This document shows, one piece after another, positions 42,920 through 52,134 of a stretch of 64,000 nucleotides of DNA; within the stretch, counting starts at the first letter, position 1, and each line of letters opens with the position of its first letter. The DNA lies in NCBI GenBank assembly GCA_041684965.1, contig JAWLGR010000016.1, positions 53,830-117,829 of the forward strand. The letters are read 5' to 3'. A program made the translations under genes and the position numbers. The notes beneath the pieces were generated by a model that was not told the origin of the DNA, made no database searches, and saw only the letters and a program-made list of their open reading frames with translations. This DNA comes from Mariniphaga sp041684965. GTDB taxonomy: Bacteria; Bacteroidota; Bacteroidia; Bacteroidales; Prolixibacteraceae.

Positions 42920-44506
42920 ATGAAAAAAACATTTACAATTAATATTAGCGGGACAATATTTCACATTGAAGAAGATGCCTATGAAGTGCTGCAAAAATAC
43001 CTTTTAAATCTGAAATCACATTTTGGTTCAGAGGAAGAAGGAAAAGAAATTCTGGCCGATATCGAAGCCAGGATTGCTGAAATCTTCATTGAAAAATCAT
43101 CGGATGAGAAAAAAGTAATTACCCTGCAGTGGGTTGAAGAGGTAGTGGAAATTATGGGTACCCCCGAGGATTTTGCACAGGATGAGGTGGATGATGATGA
43201 AACTTATACAGCCGCTTCAAAACGAAAACGCAGACTTTACCGGGATCCTGAACAAAGGGTTGTAGGCGGTGTATGTAGCGGACTTGGGGCTTATTTTAAC
43301 ATGGATCTGGTTATTATTAGGATTATTTTTATCGTTTTGGCTTTTGTAACTACCGGAGCTGCGGTACTTGCTTATATTGTGCTTTGGATAGCCGTACCTA
43401 AGGCAGTTACCACTGCCCAGCGGCTTGAAATGAGGGGGCAGGAGGCAACGGTGAAGAATATTGAGAAATCTTTCCGCGATGAGGTGAAAGAGGTTCAGGA
43501 AAGTTATAAAAAATTCCGGCAGTCGGATGCATATGCCAGGGGCAAAAAAAAAATGGAAGGAGTTGGTGAAGTCGCATACCACATCCTCCGGCTTTTACTG
43601 AAAGTAGCAGTTATTATAGTTGGAATTTTGCTTATCATCTTTGGGATCCTTGGACTTTTGGGCTTAATTTCCACCCTTACTCTTGGACAATCATTGGTTC
43701 AGGGACTACCTTTTGTTTGGGGACCTGATATTTATTTTCCCGATGTACTGGAATACTTTGTTGATGCCGGAACAGTGAAACTGGGTATGATTGCCCTAGG
43801 GTTCATTGCAGGACTTCCACTGTTGGCAATGTTATACATAGGTTCAAAACTCGTTTTCTCGTATAAATCAAACAATACAATGGTAGGACTTGGAATGACT
43901 GGTATTTGGCTTATCGCCCTTATCGTATTGTTTGTTATTTCAACCAGTCAGCTTCGTAACTTCAGGAATGAATCTTCGGTGGTTGTAAGTAATACAGTTC
44001 CTTGTGATACCTGCCAGACATTATATTTACTGCTGGGTGAAGATATGTATAAAGGTTATGCTGCTCGTAGTTGGGATTTAAACCACCTGAGAGTAATGCA
44101 GGCTAAAGGTGAAAAAATAATGCTGGGAACACCTCAACTGGATATTGAAAAATCAAGCAGCGATGAGTTCATTGTCTCAATAAGAAAAACCTCAAGAGGG
44201 CGTACACGTGAAGATGCCCGTGATTATGCGGAGGATATTGAATATAAATATGAATTAAAAGATACTGCATTGGTTTTCGATCCTTACTTTTTTCTTAAAG
44301 ATGATATCAAATGGAGGGATCAAAAGATGTTTATTACCTTAAGGGTGCCCGAAGGGAAAACCATTTATCTTGATAAACAAATGGTTGATATTATTTATGA
44401 TGTTCAAAATGTTACAGACACCTTTGACAGGGACATGGTAGGCAACTACTGGGAAATGCGACCTGAGGGTCTTACGATGAGAGTCATGCAGGATACCCTG
44501 AAATAA
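42920..44506 (+). CDS. PspC-domain membrane protein
   Basis: A 528-residue inner-membrane protein. The N-terminal 90 residues look like a HAAS-type cytoplasmic module (GTIFHIEEDAYEVLQKYL, EILADIEARIAEIF, EEVVEIMGTPEDF). Then comes the PspC domain (about 100-165) with RLYRDPEQRVVGGVCSGLGAYF, after which several more transmembrane segments (around 235-275, 290-315 and 325-350) lead to a C-terminal extracytoplasmic domain of about 170 residues. In Bacteroidota such proteins travel with PadR genes and are thought to sense envelope state. It is the third gene of the operon, 45 bp after padR. Confidence 0.88.
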   Translation: MKKTFTINISGTIFHIEEDAYEVLQKYLLNLKSHFGSEEEGKEILADIEARIAEIFIEKSSDEKKVITLQWVEEVVEIMGTPEDFAQDEVDDDETYTAASKRKRRLYRDPEQRVVGGVCSGLGAYFNMDLVIIRIIFIVLAFVTTGAAVLAYIVLWIAVPKAVTTAQRLEMRGQEATVKNIEKSFRDEVKEVQESYKKFRQSDAYARGKKKMEGVGEVAYHILRLLLKVAVIIVGILLIIFGILGLLGLISTLTLGQSLVQGLPFVWGPDIYFPDVLEYFVDAGTVKLGMIALGFIAGLPLLAMLYIGSKLVFSYKSNNTMVGLGMTGIWLIALIVLFVISTSQLRNFRNESSVVVSNTVPCDTCQTLYLLLGEDMYKGYAARSWDLNHLRVMQAKGEKIMLGTPQLDIEKSSSDEFIVSIRKTSRGRTREDARDYAEDIEYKYELKDTALVFDPYFFLKDDIKWRDQKMFITLRVPEGKTIYLDKQMVDIIYDVQNVTDTFDRDMVGNYWEMRPEGLTMRVMQDTLK

Positions 44507-44630
44507 AGTCATTAAACAAATTCTTTAGAATACCCGCAATGAAAACAATACAGCTGCGGGTTATGTGTCCAATTCCATGGTTGGTAACCCAGCCTGTTTT
44601 TGTGCGTATAGCTTAACAAAAGGAATTTGT

Positions 44631-45335
44631 ATGAAGCTAATAGTTTATTTATGGTGTATGTTTTTTTTCCTGAGGTTATGCGGTCAGGATAATGATTCGT
44701 TTTTTTCTCTTCGAAACCGGATGGTAAAAACCCAAATAGAAAGCCGGGGTATTACCGATAAGAAAGTACTTGAAGCATTTCGAAATGTGGAGCGTCACAA
44801 ATTTGTCCTTCCGGAATACATTTCCTATGCATACAATGATTCCCCTCTGCCTATTGAAGAAGGACAAACAATTTCACAACCTTACATTGTCGCTTTTATG
44901 ACGGATGTACTTAGTTTGAATCGAACCGACAAAGTACTTGAAATAGGCACCGGTTCAGGATATCAGGCAGCAATACTCGCTGAAATATGTGATTCGGTGT
45001 TCACTATCGAGATATTTGAATCATTGGGAAAGAAAGCACGGAGAATCTTTAACCAGCTTGGTTACGATAATATTATATCAAAAATAGGTGATGGTTACAA
45101 AGGATGGCCGGAGCATGCTCCCTTTGATGCTATAGTTGTTACTGCATCTCCGGAAAAGATACCTGAGCCGCTGAAGGATCAGTTGGCCGAAGGAGGACGG
45201 ATGATTATTCCTGTTGGTAAGGATCCGGTGCAGCATCTGGTTTTACTGAGAAAAAGAAATGGTAAAATCAGGGAAGAACGCATTTTGCCAGTACGTTTTG
45301 TCCCTATGATTGATTCTACAGGGGTAAGATATTGA
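44631..45335 (+). CDS. pcm: Exported protein-L-isoaspartate O-methyltransferase
   Basis: A 234-residue SAM-dependent methyltransferase that starts repair of isoaspartyl damage in proteins. The PCMT signature is clear: RNRMVKTQIESRGI, LPIEEGQTISQPYIVAFMTD with the active-site Ser, VLEIGTGSGYQAAILAE for SAM binding, and ILPVRFVPM at the end. The first 20 residues (MKLIVYLWCMFFFLRLCGQ) look like a signal peptide, so this copy may act in the periplasm, which needs a SAM supply and is therefore odd. AAAGGAA lies eight bases before the ATG at 44631, a rare Shine-Dalgarno-like site here, which decides this start over upstream ones. Confidence 0.88.
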   Translation: MKLIVYLWCMFFFLRLCGQDNDSFFSLRNRMVKTQIESRGITDKKVLEAFRNVERHKFVLPEYISYAYNDSPLPIEEGQTISQPYIVAFMTDVLSLNRTDKVLEIGTGSGYQAAILAEICDSVFTIEIFESLGKKARRIFNQLGYDNIISKIGDGYKGWPEHAPFDAIVVTASPEKIPEPLKDQLAEGGRMIIPVGKDPVQHLVLLRKRNGKIREERILPVRFVPMIDSTGVRY

Positions 45336-45668
45336 TCTACGATCCGTTATAGCCAGGAATACTTTTTTAATCACCCATGGTATATACATAGCTGATAATG
45401 ATGGGTTGGTTTATGCTGTAATTATTGGTACTGTTTCCCAGCTACAGAATTTGTGAACCAATCCTTTCCATCCTGGCATTTACCGATAATTATTTAATCA
45501 TCAGGCACTGAAATCAATTATTGGGCATTTTGCAACACTACTGAAATATAACCAGATGCAGAAAAGCTAAACAGAATTAAAAGGTTTGCATATTTGGGGG
45601 AAACCTGCTATTTTGTCCGGCATTCTCAAATATTTCTTTTATTTTCGCATCTCTTTTTTTTATTGATT
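45336..45668. other. Intergenic region before the RND exporter gene
   Basis: No gene is seen in 333 bases. Near its end TATTTTCG (45643-45650 region) resembles a -7 box, and a TTTG lies upstream, but the spacing is too long for a confident call. Confidence 0.35.
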
Positions 45669-48068
45669 ATGTGGCTGAAGGTTTCTGGCATTATCCTGCG
45701 AAATAAAATATTATTGCTATGTACAATAGTGGCTGTAACTATTTTTTGGGGATATCATGCCCGAAATGTTGCGATGTCTTATGAACAATCTCCACTTCTT
45801 CCAAAAAAAGATCCTGCTTTCAGAGAATATCAACATTTCGTAGATGTGTTTGGTGAAGAAGGAAATCTTATAATCATTGGTATTCAGGATTCGAACTTTT
45901 TTCAGATTAACCGGTTTCAGCAATGGGAAAAATTAAGTGAGGAACTATCACAGGTAGAAGGAGTGGAAGATCTGTTATCAGTTACCAATGCATATAATCT
46001 GGTAAAGAATACGGAAGAGCGCCGATTCGAAATCATGGAGATTTTCCCTGACACTATAACTTCACAGGATGTGCTCGATGAAAGGGCTGAATTGTTTAAA
46101 AGTCTGCCGTTTTATCGAAATTTGCTGTACAATCCCGAAAGCTATTCCTATCTCCTAGCCATAACTGTGAACAAGGATAAAATGCACACAAAGGAGCGGG
46201 AGAAAATGATTAAAAACATTCAGCATATAGGACGCACCTTTGAAAAGGAGCAGAATGTTGATTTGCATTATTCCGGGCTGCCTTATATACGGGTTGTAAA
46301 TTCAATCAGGATTAAAAAGGAATTGTATTTTTTCAGTGTCCTGGCACTAGTTATTTGTATAATAGTTCTGTTTGTTTTTTTTCGTTCATTTAAAGCAGTT
46401 ATTTTCCCCGTTATCATAGTGCTAACAGGTGTGGTATGGGCTCTTGGAATGTTGTCATTTTTCGGATATAGGATAACACTTCTCTCAGGAATGATTCCTC
46501 CTTTGCTTATTGTAATCGGTATTCCGAACAGCATTTATATGCTGAATAAATTTCATTATGAATTTGTAAATCATGGGAATAAGGTAAAAGCTCTTCAGCG
46601 GGTGATTATTAAAATCGGAAATGCTACCTTCCTTACAAATCTTACCACTGCATCGGGTTTTGCTACATTTATTATAGTTAAGAGTGATGTCCTCAGGCAG
46701 TTCGGTATAGTGGCATCATTAAATATTATGGGCCTGTTTTTATTGTCGCTACTTCTCATTCCTATAATTTTCAGCTTTGTAGATCCACCTTCACCAAAAA
46801 ATGTTAAGCATCTGAATAACCGCTTTGTGTCAGGTTTAATCAGAAAGCTAATCCATATAACCAAACACCACCGAAAAACTGTCTATATATTTGCAATGGT
46901 AATCCTTGGACTTGGATTTTATGGTATATCACTTATAAAAAGTTCCGGATATATGGTAGATGATATACCCGAAGATGACCCTGTATATAAGGACCTTAAA
47001 TTTTTTGAAGCCAACTTTGAAGGATTGTTGCCATTAGAAATTATGGTCGACACCAAACGACCAGGGGGTGTAATGCAATTGGCAACATTTAATAAAATGG
47101 AATTGCTGGAACAAAAAATTGCCGGCTATCCCGAAATATCGCCTTCGCTTTCCCTGCTTAATCTGGTTAAGTTTTCAAAACAGGCTTTTTATAATGGTAA
47201 TGAAAAATATTACAGCCTTCCCAACAACCGTGAGATAAATTATATACTACAGTATACCCGGAACGAAGAAACCGATGCAAGCCTCCTTCATTCTTTTATT
47301 GACAGTGCCCAACAGGTAACGAGAATAAGTATCCGTATGAAAGATGTGGGGACCAACCGGATGGAGGAGCTTTATACAGGAATAAGTACCGATATTGATT
47401 CTGTTTTTCCATCAGAAAATTTTAACGTGACAGTGACAGGTTCAAGTATAACTTTTTTTAAGGGAACTCAGTACTTGCTCAGGAGTCTTTTTTCCAGTCT
47501 GGGGCTTGCAGTATTTCTGATTGCATTGTTTATGGCAATAATGTTCTCTTCCTGGCGGATGGTTATAATGTCGTTGATACCTAATATTTTTCCACTAATT
47601 TTTACAGCGGCAATTATGGGTTATTCAGGAATACCCATTAAGGCATCAACTATCCTGGTATTTAGTATTGCTTTTGGGATTTCAGTTGATAATACCATTC
47701 ATTTTTTGGCAAAATACCGGCAGGAACTGATAATTACCGGTTGGAATATAAGGCGTTCTGTGGTACTGGCTCTGAAAGAAACCGGTGTTAGCATGTTTTA
47801 TACATCGGTTGTACTTTTCTTTGGATTTGGTATATTTTCTCTTTCGGGATTCGGAGGAACCCAGGCATTGGGTATTTTGGTTTCCCTGACACTTCTGGTG
47901 GCGGTTACTGCAAATTTAATTTTGCTTCCTTCCCTGCTGACATCCCTTGACAGATTGAGTACTACACGTTCTTTCAGAGAACCCCTACTTCATATTTATG
48001 ATGAGGAAGAGGATATTGAACTGGAAGACCTAAAGATTTCAGAATCAAACAAAAATAAAAAAGCATGA
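45669..48068 (+). CDS. RND-superfamily (MMPL-type) exporter
   Basis: A 799-residue inner-membrane exporter with the two-fold RND layout: a helix (about 10-30), a periplasmic domain (30-230), five helices, then again a helix, a periplasmic domain and five helices. The inside-membrane motif GMIPPLLIVIGIPNSIYMLNKF and its twin STILVFSIAFGISVDNTIHFLAKY are the two sterol-sensing-like repeats with central polar residues. The last 30 residues are acidic and lysine-rich. Its stop overlaps the ATG of the polyprenyl synthase by four bases (ATGA), suggesting linked roles, perhaps lipid export as in HpnN-like proteins (inference). Cargo is unknown. Confidence 0.85.
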   Translation: MWLKVSGIILRNKILLLCTIVAVTIFWGYHARNVAMSYEQSPLLPKKDPAFREYQHFVDVFGEEGNLIIIGIQDSNFFQINRFQQWEKLSEELSQVEGVEDLLSVTNAYNLVKNTEERRFEIMEIFPDTITSQDVLDERAELFKSLPFYRNLLYNPESYSYLLAITVNKDKMHTKEREKMIKNIQHIGRTFEKEQNVDLHYSGLPYIRVVNSIRIKKELYFFSVLALVICIIVLFVFFRSFKAVIFPVIIVLTGVVWALGMLSFFGYRITLLSGMIPPLLIVIGIPNSIYMLNKFHYEFVNHGNKVKALQRVIIKIGNATFLTNLTTASGFATFIIVKSDVLRQFGIVASLNIMGLFLLSLLLIPIIFSFVDPPSPKNVKHLNNRFVSGLIRKLIHITKHHRKTVYIFAMVILGLGFYGISLIKSSGYMVDDIPEDDPVYKDLKFFEANFEGLLPLEIMVDTKRPGGVMQLATFNKMELLEQKIAGYPEISPSLSLLNLVKFSKQAFYNGNEKYYSLPNNREINYILQYTRNEETDASLLHSFIDSAQQVTRISIRMKDVGTNRMEELYTGISTDIDSVFPSENFNVTVTGSSITFFKGTQYLLRSLFSSLGLAVFLIALFMAIMFSSWRMVIMSLIPNIFPLIFTAAIMGYSGIPIKASTILVFSIAFGISVDNTIHFLAKYRQELIITGWNIRRSVVLALKETGVSMFYTSVVLFFGFGIFSLSGFGGTQALGILVSLTLLVAVTANLILLPSLLTSLDRLSTTRSFREPLLHIYDEEEDIELEDLKISESNKNKKA

Positions 48069-49051
48069 TATATCCCATTGAAGAACTTCAAAATAAGGTA
48101 AACAGGGAGATCGAAAACCGTATAGCATTACTGAATCTTCGTAAACCTGCCGGGTTATACGAACCGGTTAGTTATTCGTTTGTGGGGGGTGGAAAGCGGT
48201 TACGGCCATTGTTGCTGATGATGTCGTTCAATATGTTCTCTGAAGAAACAGAAGCCGCTTTGCCTGCAGCAGTTGCTTTAGAGTTTTTTCATAACTTTAC
48301 TCTCCTCCATGACGATATTATGGATAAAGCAGAGGTCCGTCGAAATAAACCTACTGTTCATATTGAATATAGTGAGAACAAAGCTATTCTATCGGGAGAT
48401 GCAATGGCTTTTCTTTCCTATCAGTACCTTATGGAATGCCGTAGCGAAAGGCTCTTTGAGGTGATCGAATTGTTTACCCAAACGGCACTTCAGGTTTGCG
48501 AAGGGCAACAGTACGACATGGATTTTGAAAAAAGAGAAGAGGTACTTGAAAAGGAATACCTGGAAATGATTAGGTTAAAGACCGCTGTGCTTATTGGTTG
48601 CAGCCTCAAGGCAGGGGCTATGCTTGCCGGTGCTCCGGAAGAAACGGTAGTTCAACTTTATGAAATGGGCATAAACCTCGGCCTTGCATTCCAGGTACAA
48701 GACGACTGGCTTGATGCATTCGGTAACCAACAATCTTTTGGGAAACGGATTGGAGGAGATATTTTGACTGAAAAAAAAACTTATTTGCTTATTAAAGCAT
48801 TTGAAAAGGCCAGTGATATTGAAAAAGTCGATCTGATTAACTGGCTTAATGCAGGAAATCATTACGCTGAAGAAAAAATCAGATCTGTTGTCCGTATTTA
48901 CGAGCAGCTTGGTATCCGACAGATTGCTGAAGAAAAAACCAGCTTTTTCTTTTCTAAAGTATTTGAAATACTCAACAATATTCCGATTGATAATTCCCGA
49001 AAGGTTCAGCTTTTTAATCTTATCGAAAACATGCAAAAGCGTAACAATTAA
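48065..49051 (+). CDS. Polyprenyl (isoprenyl) diphosphate synthase
   Basis: A 328-residue trans-isoprenyl diphosphate synthase that extends allylic diphosphates with isopentenyl diphosphate. Both aspartate-rich motifs are intact: FARM in TLLHDDIMDKAEVRR (DDxxD with basic residues) and SARM in FQVQDDWLDAFG. The GGGKRLRPLLLMM segment binds IPP. The residues upstream of FARM are LEFFHNFTLLHDD, with bulky Phe at -4 and -5 positions, which suggests a short chain such as geranylgeranyl or farnesyl (inference). It overlaps the RND exporter gene by four bases. Confidence 0.9.
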   Translation: MIYPIEELQNKVNREIENRIALLNLRKPAGLYEPVSYSFVGGGKRLRPLLLMMSFNMFSEETEAALPAAVALEFFHNFTLLHDDIMDKAEVRRNKPTVHIEYSENKAILSGDAMAFLSYQYLMECRSERLFEVIELFTQTALQVCEGQQYDMDFEKREEVLEKEYLEMIRLKTAVLIGCSLKAGAMLAGAPEETVVQLYEMGINLGLAFQVQDDWLDAFGNQQSFGKRIGGDILTEKKTYLLIKAFEKASDIEKVDLINWLNAGNHYAEEKIRSVVRIYEQLGIRQIAEEKTSFFFSKVFEILNNIPIDNSRKVQLFNLIENMQKRNN

Positions 49052-49082
49052 TAAGGGCTCAGAATTTAAAAGTATTGGATTG

Positions 49083-49121
49083 CCAGGAAGTAATCAACAG
49101 AATTAAATCCTGGTTTTTTTT
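49083..49121 (+). terminator. Probable terminator after the polyprenyl synthase gene
   Basis: CCAGGA (49083-49088) and TCCTGG (49108-49113) form a 6-bp stem with a 19-base loop, followed by eight T residues. The long loop makes it weaker than the other terminators here. Confidence 0.55.
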
Positions 49122-49225
49122 GCCGAAAACTTAAATTATAGCCTGGTAAATACTAATTTATCTGAATTGTTATATATCAATGAAAATTTATTCATGTGAT
49201 ATACAGTTAAATTTAATTTAGGATA

Positions 49226-49233
49226 TAACTTTG
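49226..49233 (+). promoter_or_regulatory. Candidate -7 box for atpDC
   Basis: TAACTTTG matches TAnnTTTG and lies 55 bases before atpD. The -33 TTTG is not visible at the usual spacing. The operon follows a terminator-like hairpin, which supports a promoter here. Confidence 0.5.
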
Positions 49234-49287
49234 GGCAGCAAAAATAATATCGGTATCTTTTTGCCGCTTTTTAAATATTAAAATCAT

Positions 49288-50793
49288 ATGGACCAAAGCA
49301 TAGGAAAAATAATACAGGTAATTGGACCTGTTGTAGATGTTGGTTTTGAAAGGGATGAAAACGAACTTCCGTCAATTTATGATGCACTTGAGGTGAAAAG
49401 GGAAGGTGGCGGAAACCTTATAATTGAATGTCAGCAGCATATTGGGGAAAATACTATCCGGTGTATTGCAATGGACTCAACCGATGGGCTCAAGCGAGGG
49501 ATGGAAGTAGTTCCGACAGGAATGCCAATCATTATGCCTTCTGGAGAGGATGCATTGGGCAGGTTGCTGAATGTTACCGGTGATTCTGTTGACGGATTAA
49601 AACAATTGCCTAAAAATGGCTTTAAGATTCATAATGATCCTCCGGAGTATAAGGAATTGCTTACTCAAACGGAAGTACTTTACACGGGAATCAAAGTGAT
49701 TGACTTGATTGAACCGTATGCCAAGGGTGGTAAAATTGGACTGTTTGGTGGTGCCGGTGTTGGAAAGACGGTGCTTATCCAGGAACTAATAAATAATATT
49801 GCGCTTGCCCATAGTGGATTATCGGTATTTGCAGGTGTTGGAGAACGGACACGCGAAGGAAACGATCTTTTACGTGAAATGATTGAAGCCAAAATTGTAG
49901 ATTACGGTGATGCATTTCGTGAATCGATGGAAGAGGGTGGATGGGATTTGACAAAAGTGGATCCGGTAGCACTTCAGAAGTCCAAATTGGCAATGGTGTT
50001 TGGGCAGATGAATGAACCACCGGGTGCACGTGCACGTGTTGCTTTATCAGGCCTGGCTATAGCTGAAAGCCTTCGTGACAGCGTAGGTGCTGTAGGTGAA
50101 GGAAGAGATATTTTATTTTTTATTGACAATGTATTCCGTTTCACACAAGCCGGGTCTGAAGTGTCGGCTTTGTTGGGTAGAATGCCTTCCGCTGTGGGTT
50201 ACCAGCCTACTCTGGCAACTGAAATGGGAATTATGCAGGAACGTATTACATCAACAAAGCATGGATCCATTACATCTGTACAAGCTGTTTATGTGCCTGC
50301 TGATGATCTTACCGACCCTGCTCCTGCAACTACTTTTGCCCATCTTGATGCCACTACTGTACTAAGTCGTAAAATCGTTGAATTAGGTATATACCCGGCA
50401 GTTGATCCTCTTGATTCCTCTTCACGAATTTTAACCGCTGAAATTGTTGGTGAAGAACATTATACATGCGCGCAGAATGTAATTCATTTGCTTCAGCGCT
50501 ATAAGGAGTTGCAGGATATAATTGCTATTCTGGGTATGGATGAACTTTCTGAAGAGGATAAATTGGTAGTCCATCGTGCTCGCCGTGCCCAGCGCTTCCT
50601 CTCCCAACCGTTCTTTGTAGCTTCACAATTTACCGGTCTCGAAGGTAAACTGGTAGCAATTGAAGATACTGTGAAAGGATTTAATATGATTCTGAATGGC
50701 GAGGTTGATAAATATCCTGAAAGTGCCTTTAACCTGGTTGGAACAATTGAAGAGGCAATCGAAAAAGGTGAACGTTTGCTTGCTAAAAAATAA
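49288..50793 (+). CDS. atpD: ATP synthase F1 subunit beta
   Basis: The catalytic beta subunit of F1F0 ATP synthase. The 501 residues show the Walker A loop GGAGVGKT, GVGERTREGNDL with the catalytic Glu and Arg, ILFFIDNVFRFTQAGSEVSALLGRMPSAVGYQPTLA region in two parts (IDNVFRFTQ; GRMPSAVGYQ) and the DELSEEDKLVV element near the C-terminus. The opening GKIIQVIGPVVDVGF is typical. Only atpC follows; the other subunits are elsewhere, as in many Bacteroidota, where atpDC is a separate pair from atpBEFHAG. Confidence 0.97.
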   Translation: MDQSIGKIIQVIGPVVDVGFERDENELPSIYDALEVKREGGGNLIIECQQHIGENTIRCIAMDSTDGLKRGMEVVPTGMPIIMPSGEDALGRLLNVTGDSVDGLKQLPKNGFKIHNDPPEYKELLTQTEVLYTGIKVIDLIEPYAKGGKIGLFGGAGVGKTVLIQELINNIALAHSGLSVFAGVGERTREGNDLLREMIEAKIVDYGDAFRESMEEGGWDLTKVDPVALQKSKLAMVFGQMNEPPGARARVALSGLAIAESLRDSVGAVGEGRDILFFIDNVFRFTQAGSEVSALLGRMPSAVGYQPTLATEMGIMQERITSTKHGSITSVQAVYVPADDLTDPAPATTFAHLDATTVLSRKIVELGIYPAVDPLDSSSRILTAEIVGEEHYTCAQNVIHLLQRYKELQDIIAILGMDELSEEDKLVVHRARRAQRFLSQPFFVASQFTGLEGKLVAIEDTVKGFNMILNGEVDKYPESAFNLVGTIEEAIEKGERLLAKK

Positions 50794-50805
50794 TTTGTTA
50801 ATATC

Positions 50806-51048
50806 ATGTTTCTCGAAATCATAACACCCGATAAAAAAATATACCAGGATGAAGTCAAAAGAGTCAGACTTCCGGGAAGCAGTGGGTCGTTTGAAATTCT
50901 GAATAATCATGCACCTATTGTTTCAACATTGGGAAAAGGGATCATCCGTATAATCGATATAAACGATCTTACCCTTACCTTTAAAGTAAGTGGCGGGATT
51001 ATTGAAAATAAGGACAACAAAATCATTGTATTACTTGAATCAATTTGA
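50806..51048 (+). CDS. atpC: ATP synthase F1 subunit epsilon (short form)
   Basis: An 80-residue epsilon subunit. It contains the N-terminal beta-sandwich (FLEIITPDKKIYQDEVKRV, GSFEILNNHAPIVSTLG, FKVSGGIIENKDNKIIVL). The C-terminal helical hairpin, about 50 residues that in E. coli and Bacillus regulates ATPase activity, is absent; the short form is usual in Bacteroidota. It lies 12 bp after atpD. Its stop overlaps the TTG start of the glycosyltransferase gene. Confidence 0.93.
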   Translation: MFLEIITPDKKIYQDEVKRVRLPGSSGSFEILNNHAPIVSTLGKGIIRIIDINDLTLTFKVSGGIIENKDNKIIVLLESI

Positions 51049-52040
51049 AGGTCAATTTTCTGGTCATACGTTTAAGTTCCATTGGCGATATCGTTCTTAC
51101 CTCACCGGTGGTACGCTGCTTAAAACAACAGGTTGAAGGAGCTGAAATACATTTTATTGTTAAGAGCCGCTTTGCCCCGCTGGTTTCATCAAATCCATAT
51201 ATCGATAAAATTCATCTGTTTAAAGGAAACATGAACGACCTGATTGCAAGATTGCAGTCAGAAAAATTTGATTATATTATTGACCTGCATAACAATTTCC
51301 GAACCAGCCGGTTAAAGAACCATCTGAATGTTCCTTCATTTACCCTGCAGAAATTGAATATTCAGAAATTTCTGCTTGTTAATTTTAAAATTAACAGGTT
51401 ACCCAACAAACATATTGTCGATCGATACATGGATACATTGAAGCTCTTTGATGTGGTTAATGACGGAAAAGGACTTGATTTTTTTATACCTGAAAAAGAA
51501 GCATTTGAATTATCTGACTTACCCACTAAATTCAGAGCGGGATATATAGCAATTGTAATTGCAGGAACCTGGAATACAAAAAAACTTCCGGCAGAAAAAG
51601 TTATCGAGATATGCAACCGGATAGAATACCCGGTTGTTTTGCTTGGTGGGATAAATGAGAAGGAGACAGGAGAAGAAATTCGTTTGAAATCCAGAGGAAG
51701 CATATTGAACTTTGCAGGTAAATTAGAATTGCTTCAATCGGCCAGTCTTGTGCGGGATGCCAGGGTGGTTTTAACAAATGATACCGGTCTGATGCATATT
51801 GCGGCCGCCTATAGGAAAAAAATCCTTTCGTTTTGGGGAAATACAGTCCCTCTTTTTGGAATGACTCCCTATCTCACCGATCCTGCTTCTGTAGGGATGG
51901 AAGTTCAAGACCTTAAATGCCGGCCTTGTTCTAAACTGGGCTTTAATTCCTGCCCTCAAAAACATTTTATGTGTATGGAAAACCAGGATATTGAAAAAGC
52001 GGTAGATTGGATTAATTGTAATTTTGAAACGAAATTTTAA
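51045..52040 (+). CDS. Glycosyltransferase family 9 (heptosyltransferase-like)
   Basis: A 331-residue GT-B glycosyltransferase of the heptosyltransferase family that adds heptose or related sugars to lipopolysaccharide core. The N-terminal signature FLVIRLSSIGDIVLTSPVVR is clear, and the C-terminal half carries LGGINEKE, TNDTGLMHIAAAYRKKILSFWG and the CRPC-SKLGFNSCPQKHFMCM cysteine cluster frequent in GT9 enzymes of Bacteroidota. The start is an unusual TTG at 51045, overlapping the atpC stop by four bases; there is no better in-frame ATG before the signature. Coupling to atpDC appears to be by position only. Confidence 0.88.
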   Translation: MKVNFLVIRLSSIGDIVLTSPVVRCLKQQVEGAEIHFIVKSRFAPLVSSNPYIDKIHLFKGNMNDLIARLQSEKFDYIIDLHNNFRTSRLKNHLNVPSFTLQKLNIQKFLLVNFKINRLPNKHIVDRYMDTLKLFDVVNDGKGLDFFIPEKEAFELSDLPTKFRAGYIAIVIAGTWNTKKLPAEKVIEICNRIEYPVVLLGGINEKETGEEIRLKSRGSILNFAGKLELLQSASLVRDARVVLTNDTGLMHIAAAYRKKILSFWGNTVPLFGMTPYLTDPASVGMEVQDLKCRPCSKLGFNSCPQKHFMCMENQDIEKAVDWINCNFETKF

Positions 52041-52134
52041 TTTCTTTGTTTATAGTGCAATGTGAGAATAGGAACAGTATTTTTTGTATAATTTTAAGCT
52101 TTTGGTTATATTGTTTCTTAGAAAGAAAAAATAT

